This document shows, one piece after another, positions 33,721 to 39,410 of a stretch of DNA of 39,410 nucleotides. The position numbers were made by a program, and so were the translations under genes. This stretch comes from an uncultured Marinilabiliaceae bacterium (GTDB lineage: Bacteria; Bacteroidota; Bacteroidia; Bacteroidales; Marinilabiliaceae): contig CALEUX010000012.1 of NCBI GenBank assembly GCA_937920475.1, forward strand, positions 1 through 39,410. The letters run 5' to 3'. The notes beneath the pieces were generated by a model. The model had not been told where the DNA came from and ran no database searches. It saw only the letters and a program-made list of their open reading frames with translations. Numbering within the stretch: the first letter of the stretch is position 1; every line of letters starts with the position of its first letter.

Positions 33721-36033
33721 ATGAAGATGAAGCAATTTGTATTTGCTGTGCTGATTGTGTTTTGGGCGTGTCAGGCACCTAAAAACAAAGACGCAGCTGC
33801 TATGGTAGAGCGCATTCCTGAAGTGGAAGCTCTTCTGGCGAAGATGACCCTGGAAGAAAAAGTGGGACAAATGGCTCAGGTAACTCTGGATGTTATAACT
33901 GTTGGAGCCAATCAGTTTCATTCGGACGAACCTTTGCAACTTGATATGGACCTTGTTCGTAAAGCTTTGGTCGAATACCATGTGGGGTCAATTCTCAATA
34001 CCGCAAACAATCGTGCCCGAACTGTTGAAACCTGGCATGAAGTTATTAGTCAGTTACAAGAGGTTGCCACCAAAGAAACCCGTTTAGGCATTCCAATTAT
34101 ATACGGTGTTGATGCCATCCATGGAACTACCTATACTGCTGGAGCAACTTTCTTTCCGCAGCAAATTGGTCAGGCAGCTACGTTTAACCGTCAATTAGTG
34201 CGCAAGGGAGGCGAAATTACTGCCTACGAAACAAGAGCATCCGGTATTCCATGGAATTTTTCTCCTGTGTTGGATATGGGACGCGACCCAAGATTTCCAC
34301 GTATGTGGGAAACGTTTGGAGAGGATGTGTATTTAACCAGTCAACTTGGAATTGAGCTTGTTAAAGGATACGAAGGCGACAATAACGATATTTCGGATCC
34401 TACCCGTGTGGCTGCCTGCCTGAAACATTATCTGGGATATTCAGTTCCGGTTTCGGGGAAAGACCGCACGCCGGCGCTTATTCCGGAAATTGAATTGCGC
34501 GAACGCCATTTGCCTGCTTTTAAAGCTGCTATTGATGCCGGTGCCCATTCGGTTATGGTGAATTCAGGAATAATTAACGGTGTACCGGTACATGCAAGTT
34601 ACGAACTTCTGACAAAACTATTGAAGGAAGAACTCGGTTTTACAGGTTTGGTGGTTACCGATTGGAAGGATATTGAAAATCTTCACGATCGCGACAAAGT
34701 TGCCACATCGCAAAAAGAGGCTGTAAAACTGGCCATTAATGCAGGTATTGATATGTCGATGATTCCATATAACTTCGATTTTTGTAATTACCTGGTAGAG
34801 TTGGTGAACGAGGGAGAGGTGTCCATATCGCGCATTGACGATGCCGTTCGCCGCATTTTAAACATGAAATTCAAACTGGGTTTGTTTGAGCATCCTGTAA
34901 CGCATTATAACGATTATCCGTTATTTGGCAGCGAGGAGTTTGTGCAGGCTGCTTACCAAACAGCAGTCGAATCGGTAACCTTGTTGAAAAACGAAGGGAA
35001 CGTTCTGCCATTAAAGAAGAATGCCAGAGTTTTGGTTACCGGTCCAAATGCCAATTCTATGCGGGCGCTAAATGGAGGTTGGAGCTATTCCTGGCAGGGC
35101 GAAAAAGTTCATGAATTTTCTCAGGCTTACGCCACTATTTTGAAAGCCATAGAAGACAAAATTGGAAAAGGTAGCGTAGTTTTTCACGAAGGTGTTCGTT
35201 ACAACAATGATGCCCGTTACTGGGTTGATGAGGTGGTTGATATTCAGGCTACAGTTAAAGCTGCCGCTGGTGTCGATTACATTATTCTGGCACTGGGCGA
35301 AAACAGCTATTGCGAAAAGCCCGGCGATTTACACGACTTGTCATTGTCGGAGAATCAGGTAGCGCTTGTAAAAGCGCTAGCCAAAACAGGAAAGCCAATG
35401 ATTATGGTGCTCAATGAGGGGCGTCCGAGAATTATTCGCACCATTGAGCCTGATGTGAAAGCTGTTTTACAAAGTTACCTGCCGGGAAATTTTGGTGGTT
35501 TGGCTGTTGCCGATATCTTATTTGGCGAGGTTAATCCAAGTGGTAAACTTCCATATACCTATCCATTGTTTGTCAACTCACTGGTTACTTACGACCATAA
35601 GCCATCGGAACATCAGGCCAGAATGGTTGGAGTTTACGACTACGAATCTGATTTTGCCATTCAGTATCCGTTTGGCTTCGGATTAAGCTATACTACATTT
35701 GAATATAGCAATCTGACATTGAGCTCCGATAAGCTGCAAAAAAACGGAAAGCTTGAAATCAGTGTAAAAGTCAAAAACACTGGTGATATGGAAGGTAAAG
35801 AAACAGTATTGCTTTATACCAGCGACCTATTTGCATCGGTAACACCCGATGTAAAGCGTTTGCGAGGATTTGAGAAAATTAACCTTAAGCCGGGAGAAGA
35901 GCAAACAGTGAGCTTCAGCTTAACCCCCGAAGATGTTTCTTTCATAAACGCACAAAACAAAAGGGTAACTGAGCCCGGAGAATTTGTGGTAAGAATTGCA
36001 GAATTAAAAGCTGAGTTTACTTACGTTGAGTAG
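33721..36033 (+). CDS. bglX: GH3 family beta-glucosidase, lipoprotein
   Basis: Glycoside hydrolase family 3 enzyme of 770 residues, predicted to release terminal beta-linked glucose from oligosaccharides. MKMKQFVFAVLIVFWAC is a short lipoprotein signal with Cys17, so it is probably anchored in the periplasm or outer membrane. The GH3 N-terminal barrel shows MTLEEKVGQMAQ, YGVDAIHGTTY, FGEDVYLTS and the nucleophile motif VVTDWKDIENL with Asp314. The C-terminal domain shows LVTGPNANSM and ALGENSYCEKPGD, whose Glu527 or Glu532 is the candidate acid/base. A fibronectin type III-like domain ends the protein (VKVKNTGDMEGKETVLLY). The upstream ATG at 33694 would bury the signal and is rejected. Confidence 0.95.
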   Translation: MKMKQFVFAVLIVFWACQAPKNKDAAAMVERIPEVEALLAKMTLEEKVGQMAQVTLDVITVGANQFHSDEPLQLDMDLVRKALVEYHVGSILNTANNRARTVETWHEVISQLQEVATKETRLGIPIIYGVDAIHGTTYTAGATFFPQQIGQAATFNRQLVRKGGEITAYETRASGIPWNFSPVLDMGRDPRFPRMWETFGEDVYLTSQLGIELVKGYEGDNNDISDPTRVAACLKHYLGYSVPVSGKDRTPALIPEIELRERHLPAFKAAIDAGAHSVMVNSGIINGVPVHASYELLTKLLKEELGFTGLVVTDWKDIENLHDRDKVATSQKEAVKLAINAGIDMSMIPYNFDFCNYLVELVNEGEVSISRIDDAVRRILNMKFKLGLFEHPVTHYNDYPLFGSEEFVQAAYQTAVESVTLLKNEGNVLPLKKNARVLVTGPNANSMRALNGGWSYSWQGEKVHEFSQAYATILKAIEDKIGKGSVVFHEGVRYNNDARYWVDEVVDIQATVKAAAGVDYIILALGENSYCEKPGDLHDLSLSENQVALVKALAKTGKPMIMVLNEGRPRIIRTIEPDVKAVLQSYLPGNFGGLAVADILFGEVNPSGKLPYTYPLFVNSLVTYDHKPSEHQARMVGVYDYESDFAIQYPFGFGLSYTTFEYSNLTLSSDKLQKNGKLEISVKVKNTGDMEGKETVLLYTSDLFASVTPDVKRLRGFEKINLKPGEEQTVSFSLTPEDVSFINAQNKRVTEPGEFVVRIAELKAEFTYVE

Positions 36034-36060
36034 TAGAGGCAACAATATCTGAATTAGTTT

Positions 36061-36100
36061 AAAAAAGCCATTTCGGAGTAAATTCCGGAGTGGCTTTTTT
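36061..36100 (+). terminator. terminator of the beta-glucosidase gene
   Basis: AAAAAAGCCATTTCGGA (36061-36077) pairs with TCCGGAGTGGCTTTTTT (36084-36100), including two T-G pairs, around the 6-base loop GTAAAT. The T-run completes a classic intrinsic terminator 27 bases after the stop. Confidence 0.88.
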
Positions 36101-36421
36101 TGATTTAGGAGGTTATTAATATTCATAAAGGTTGGAGGAGAGAATCTTTAGTTGCCGGTCAGAGAATAATTGATGCTATTTCGCAAATCCCCCAAGGAAG
36201 TAAGCACATTAGTTTTATAAACAAGTAACCAATCTTTTTATCACAATTTTTATTTTATTATGAGTAATAAGGGGTTCTATAAGAATAATCGGCAAGAATA
36301 TTGTTAATTTAAAACTTGAAACAGGGCAAATTCTATATTGTAGAAACGATTATGATTTGTTTGTCTCAACCTATTTCTCAGCGTCTGGCAGCAATTCGGC
36401 CATATTTAAAACTATTTACGA
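36101..36421. other. spacer upstream of the histidine kinase gene
   Basis: No gene with a start codon is supported. A 40-codon frame without a start (36109-36228) reads like protein (WRRESLVAGQRIIDAISQI) and may be a gene relic. TATGATTTG near 36350 resembles a -7 box with one extra base. Confidence 0.35.
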
Positions 36422-37606
36422 ATGAAAAAGATTAACGGAAAATTTAATTGGTTGTGGTCATATCAGTCATCTCTTCCAAAAATAGTCTTATTAAGTGCCA
36501 TAGCAGCATTGTTGTTAAGTTTATTTATGAACGCTATTCACCTAATGTCAGCTTTGAACCTTGATTTGCAACCTCCGCGACCCGGATTTCTGCCCAAAAG
36601 GTCTTTGAACGATGATTTTTTTCTCCGGTTTATTTTTGATGGGTTTTTATTTACCTTTCTGGTTGGTTTTTCGCTCTTTTTTATAAATCTTATTCCCAAT
36701 AAGCAATATAAGTACGGACTTAAGACGCTTCGATATGCCTTTAAAGAGCGTGTTATTATATGTATAATTCTGGTAATACTGTTTCAGTTATTACATTTTT
36801 GGATTTTTGACAAGTATTTTCTTCTTAATATTCCTCGCGGTGATGCTCCTGGTCTTTTGATGGAAAAGGGAAAATTGCCATTCGAAAATGGAAGTGGATT
36901 TGTTTTTCGAATTAATGGTATGATTATTACAAAGAACCTGTCGTTACTGATAATTGCTTTATTATTTGGAGAAATGTTAAGGTTGTTTATTCAACAACAG
37001 AAAAGCAAATTGGAAATCGAGCGCATTAAAAAGGAAAATATCCAAACACAATACAATGCCATAGCGGCTCAAATGAATCCCCACTTCTTTTTTAATTCAC
37101 TCAATTCATTGTCGGCATTGGTACGTGAAGGGAATCGTGATTCAGCGTTGAAGTATATTGAGGAGCTCTCAGTGATTTTCAGATATGTATTGAAAAGCAG
37201 CCAAAAAGGGCTGGTGCCATTAGAAGAAGAAATGGATTTTTTAAATGCTTACAAGTTTTTACTTGGCATTCGCTTTGAGGGGAAGTTATTTTTTAATATT
37301 GAAAAAGATTGTCATCAGGCGCCATATGCCTTGCCGGTTTTATCGCTACAGCCACTTATTGAAAATGCCATAAAACACAATGTTATCAGTATAAAAACTC
37401 CATTAATAGTAAACATAGGAATTGCTGAGGATTATTTGATTGTGTCCAATGTAATAAAACCAAAGGTTGACTACAATCAGATAAAAGGTGGATTTGGATT
37501 GAAGAATCTTTTTAATCGGGTTAAAATTCTTACGGGAAAGGATCTGATTGTTACGCAAACCAGTGAAGTGTTTGAGGTTCGAATTCCGCTCATTAAACAG
37601 GTTTAA
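36422..37606 (+). CDS. LytS-type sensor histidine kinase (His_kinase/HATPase_c)
   Basis: Inner-membrane sensor of 394 residues. Four membrane spans are apparent at about 21-43, 71-92, 110-128 and 168-190, with no large periplasmic domain. A short coiled segment (QQQKSKLEIERIKKEN) leads to QMNPHFFFNSLNSL with phospho-acceptor His221, the PF06580 signature. The ATPase domain has QPLIENAIKHN with Asn315 and GGFGLKNLFNRVKIL. The next gene, a LytTR regulator starting 15 bases later, is the expected partner. The signal sensed is unknown. Confidence 0.93.
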   Translation: MKKINGKFNWLWSYQSSLPKIVLLSAIAALLLSLFMNAIHLMSALNLDLQPPRPGFLPKRSLNDDFFLRFIFDGFLFTFLVGFSLFFINLIPNKQYKYGLKTLRYAFKERVIICIILVILFQLLHFWIFDKYFLLNIPRGDAPGLLMEKGKLPFENGSGFVFRINGMIITKNLSLLIIALLFGEMLRLFIQQQKSKLEIERIKKENIQTQYNAIAAQMNPHFFFNSLNSLSALVREGNRDSALKYIEELSVIFRYVLKSSQKGLVPLEEEMDFLNAYKFLLGIRFEGKLFFNIEKDCHQAPYALPVLSLQPLIENAIKHNVISIKTPLIVNIGIAEDYLIVSNVIKPKVDYNQIKGGFGLKNLFNRVKILTGKDLIVTQTSEVFEVRIPLIKQV

Positions 37607-37621
37607 TAAATCATTAGACCC

Positions 37622-38380
37622 ATGAAAGCATTGATAGTTGAGGATGAAACAGCTGCTTCCCGAAATCTTGTTGCCATTTTAAAAGATGTTGCTCCGGAAA
37701 TACAAGTGGTTGCCATACTTGAAAGCATTTCTGACACAATAACCTGGTTTAAAAATAATCAACAGCCCGATGTGCTTTTTATGGATATTCATCTGTCCGA
37801 CGGTTCTGCTTTTCACATATTTGAAAAGATTGAAATTACCTCCCCAATCATTTTTGTTACTGCATACGACCAATATGCTCTGGATGCCTTTAAGGTTAAC
37901 AGTATTGATTATATACTTAAACCGGTTAATGCTCTTGCGATACAACATGCCCTGAAAAAAATGACAAGACTTGAAACTGGTCAGACATTTGAAATAATAA
38001 AAGAAATTGGTAAGAGGATTCAAATGCAACAGGAGTTAACAAATCTTTTAATTATAGCCGGAGATAAATTACTTCCTCTTGCACTGGATAAAATTGCATT
38101 CTTTTTTACAAAAAAGGAGAAGGTATACGTTTATACTATTAACGGAGATGTTTATTTAATCGATAAAACCCTTGATTCATTGACAAATATTCTTCCAACA
38201 TATAGTTTTTACAGAGTTAACAGGCAATTTATTATTTCAGCTAGGTCAATAGTTGATGTTGAGTTTTGGTTTGGAAACCGGCTTAGGGTTAATGTGATAA
38301 TAGATGCTCCAGAAGATATAATAATCAGCAAATCCCGGGTTGCCGATTTTAAAAATTGGTTACAGGCCTGCCAGATTTAG
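37622..38380 (+). CDS. LytTR-family response regulator with an intact receiver
   Basis: DNA-binding response regulator of 252 residues. The receiver has the acidic pocket VEDE at residues 6-9, phospho-acceptor Asp55 in FMDIHL, Thr80 and Lys100 in YILKPV, all conserved. The LytTR DNA-binding domain covers about 145-250, with KVYVYTINGDVYLIDKTLD and FYRVNRQFIIS as its hallmarks. It should be phosphorylated by the adjacent LytS-type kinase and act as a transcription factor at tandem sites. Confidence 0.94.
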   Translation: MKALIVEDETAASRNLVAILKDVAPEIQVVAILESISDTITWFKNNQQPDVLFMDIHLSDGSAFHIFEKIEITSPIIFVTAYDQYALDAFKVNSIDYILKPVNALAIQHALKKMTRLETGQTFEIIKEIGKRIQMQQELTNLLIIAGDKLLPLALDKIAFFFTKKEKVYVYTINGDVYLIDKTLDSLTNILPTYSFYRVNRQFIISARSIVDVEFWFGNRLRVNVIIDAPEDIIISKSRVADFKNWLQACQI

Positions 38381-38401
38381 TTGTTTTTCAACTGCATTTT
38401 A

Positions 38402-38488
38402 TTACAGTTCACCCAAATTAATTTCCTCTTCACCTGACCAAGTACCCCATTCGCCGATTTTAGGGCTGTGAATAACGATATCGGGCAT
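38402..38488 (-). other. possible minus-strand mini-ORF or gene relic (28 residues)
   Basis: Between the two regulators the minus strand has a frame starting MPDIVIHSPKIGEWGTWSGE and ending NLGEL, with a stop just upstream in frame. The composition looks protein-like and is unlike its AT-rich surroundings. It may be the C-terminal remnant of a lost gene or a real microprotein; no family is recognised. Confidence 0.25.
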
Positions 38489-38496
38489 TAGCTTTG
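38489..38496 (+). promoter_or_regulatory. -7 box of the second LytTR regulator
   Basis: TAGCTTTG, an exact TAnnTTTG match, 30 bases before the ATG at 38527. It suggests that the second regulator is transcribed separately from the kinase-regulator pair. Confidence 0.5.
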
Positions 38497-38526
38497 CAAT
38501 AATTGGTTAATTAAAATTGTAAAGCT

Positions 38527-39252
38527 ATGAAATGTATAATTGTTGATAAAGACCGAGAAAGCCTGCAATATTTAAAACAGATCCTTGAAAGTATATCATT
38601 TGTTAAAGTTGAGAGAACATTTTCTGATCCATTAGAGGCGTTGTTTTATATTCGTAAGAATCAGATTGATCTCGTGTTTTCCGAAATTGAAATGCCGCTC
38701 TTTAGTGGTTCAGAAATGGTTTTTAATGGAGGAGATAAACCAATGGTGGCTTTTGTTACCCAATCGAATGCATTTGCGGTTAGAGCCTTTGAAATAGGAG
38801 CCCTTGATTATGTTGTTAAGCCGTTAACATATGAGCGCATATTAAAAACTGTATTAAAAGCTTATGATCTTAAGATTCGTAATGTGATGGATATTAAAGG
38901 CCATGATCACTTATTATCCTCCTCAAAAATGAATCTTTTTGTAAAATCTGACAGCCGTATGATGCGCTTAATGCATCAGGAAATCCTTTTTTTTGAAGGT
39001 TATAGCGATTATGTAAGAATTTATAATACTTCAGGGAAACCATTAATGTCGCTCCTTAATCTTAAATCGTTGGAAGCCAGATTGCCGGTCGGTATGTATT
39101 GTCGGGTACATCGTTCCTATATAGTTTCAATTGACAAAATTGATTTTGTTGAAAGAAAACGCATTGGAATTGGGAATCATATCATACCTATCAGCGACTC
39201 TTACGCCAATGCGTTTTTTGGTTTAATCCGTGAAATGGAATTGTCAGGTTAA
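38527..39252 (+). CDS. LytTR-family response regulator with Glu in place of the phospho-acceptor Asp
   Basis: DNA-binding regulator of 241 residues with receiver and LytTR domains. Aligned on VFSEIEMP, residue 53 is Glu where its neighbour and nearly all receivers have Asp. The acidic pocket reads VDKD, so one acidic residue is Lys8. Thr78 and Lys98 (YVVKPL) are kept. The LytTR domain at about 132-235 (ILFFEGYSDYVRIYN, YCRVHRSYIVS) looks intact. Glu often mimics phospho-Asp, so it may be constitutively active or phosphorylation-independent; this is inference. It is 146 bases after the normal regulator and has its own promoter-like box. Its stop shares TTAA with the converging gene. Confidence 0.92.
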   Translation: MKCIIVDKDRESLQYLKQILESISFVKVERTFSDPLEALFYIRKNQIDLVFSEIEMPLFSGSEMVFNGGDKPMVAFVTQSNAFAVRAFEIGALDYVVKPLTYERILKTVLKAYDLKIRNVMDIKGHDHLLSSSKMNLFVKSDSRMMRLMHQEILFFEGYSDYVRIYNTSGKPLMSLLNLKSLEARLPVGMYCRVHRSYIVSIDKIDFVERKRIGIGNHIIPISDSYANAFFGLIREMELSG

Positions 39253-39410
39253 TCAAATTTTCTTTTATAAAACCAAGGTTCGGTAAAAGATAATCCAATG
39301 TTTATTCTGAATGTTGATTGATTTATAATACTATTACCCTGAGCACTACTTTTTTCCCAGCCAAGCCCAAGATTGAGCATTGATCCATATCGAATAGGAA
39401 GTCCAAAACC
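39249..39410 (-). CDS. outer-membrane beta-barrel protein, C-terminal fragment at the window edge
   Basis: The last 53 codons of a minus-strand gene that continues beyond the window. It reads GFGLPIRYGSMLNLGLGW, then FRINIGLSFTEPWFYKRK and a terminal FD. Alternating hydrophobic strands and the WF(V/Y)KRK ending are typical of FadL/OmpP1-like or related barrel proteins in Bacteroidota. Only the last two or three strands are present, so the family is tentative. The frame has no stop across the whole fragment. It converges on the LytTR regulator. Confidence 0.7.
   Translation of the reverse strand, partial: GFGLPIRYGSMLNLGLGWEKSSAQGNSIINQSTFRINIGLSFTEPWFYKRKFD

Noticed and set aside
1-39410. 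CRISPR array, prophage, toxin-antitoxin or other defence system
   Set aside because: No regularly spaced repeats, phage structural genes, integrases or defence-type enzymes were seen anywhere in the window.

Overview
The window is chromosomal DNA from a member of the Bacteroidota, most likely order Bacteroidales or Marinilabiliales. Evidence: a type IX secretion (T9SS) C-terminal signal on a large surface protein, a fused Fkp fucokinase/GDP-fucose pyrophosphorylase, a DUF4296 lipoprotein, a PF14052-type Wzi protein, LytS/LytTR regulators, no strong Shine-Dalgarno sequences, and TAnnTTTG -7 boxes before many genes. No phage, IS element, plasmid or CRISPR array is visible.

Layout. (1) 149-10008: an AT-rich, tightly packed plus-strand surface-polysaccharide locus with a CDP-paratose 2-epimerase, a Wzx flippase, two GT2 and two GT4 glycosyltransferases, a WecG/TagA-type transferase and two adjacent Wzy/WaaL-like membrane proteins. 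(2) 10009-15208: a gene-poor boundary, tRNA-Cys(GCA), a cysteine-rich CWC protein and folB, a repeat-rich spacer, then convergent glnS and gltX. (3) 15209-21620: a 1262-residue CotH-kinase surface protein convergent with nrdJ (B12-dependent ribonucleotide reductase). (4) 21621-27424: a long regulatory-looking spacer, a frameshifted Wzi-family gene, a WcaJ-type initiating sugar-phosphate transferase, a DUF4296 lipoprotein, a shortened amidohydrolase relative and cysQ. (5) 27425-36033: pgk, waaA (Kdo transferase), fkp and a GH3 beta-glucosidase, separated by clear terminators and promoters. (6) 36422-39410: a LytS-type histidine kinase, a normal LytTR response regulator, a second LytTR regulator whose phospho-acceptor Asp is Glu, and the C-terminal end of an outer-membrane protein running off the window.

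How it fits together. Much of the window serves the cell surface. WcaJ would load the first sugar onto undecaprenyl phosphate. The locus-1 transferases would extend the repeat unit, Wzx would flip it, and the two polymerase/ligase-like proteins would polymerise it and/or transfer it to lipid A core. WaaA builds the Kdo core. Fkp supplies GDP-fucose and the CDP-paratose epimerase supplies CDP-tyvelose. The pathway order is inferred from family membership.

No clearly new system stands out. The best leads are the Glu-substituted response regulator, the wzi frameshift, paired TTCCA-N5-TGGAA palindromes between nrdJ and wzi, the amidohydrolase that has lost its catalytic core, and the tandem polymerase/ligase-like pair.
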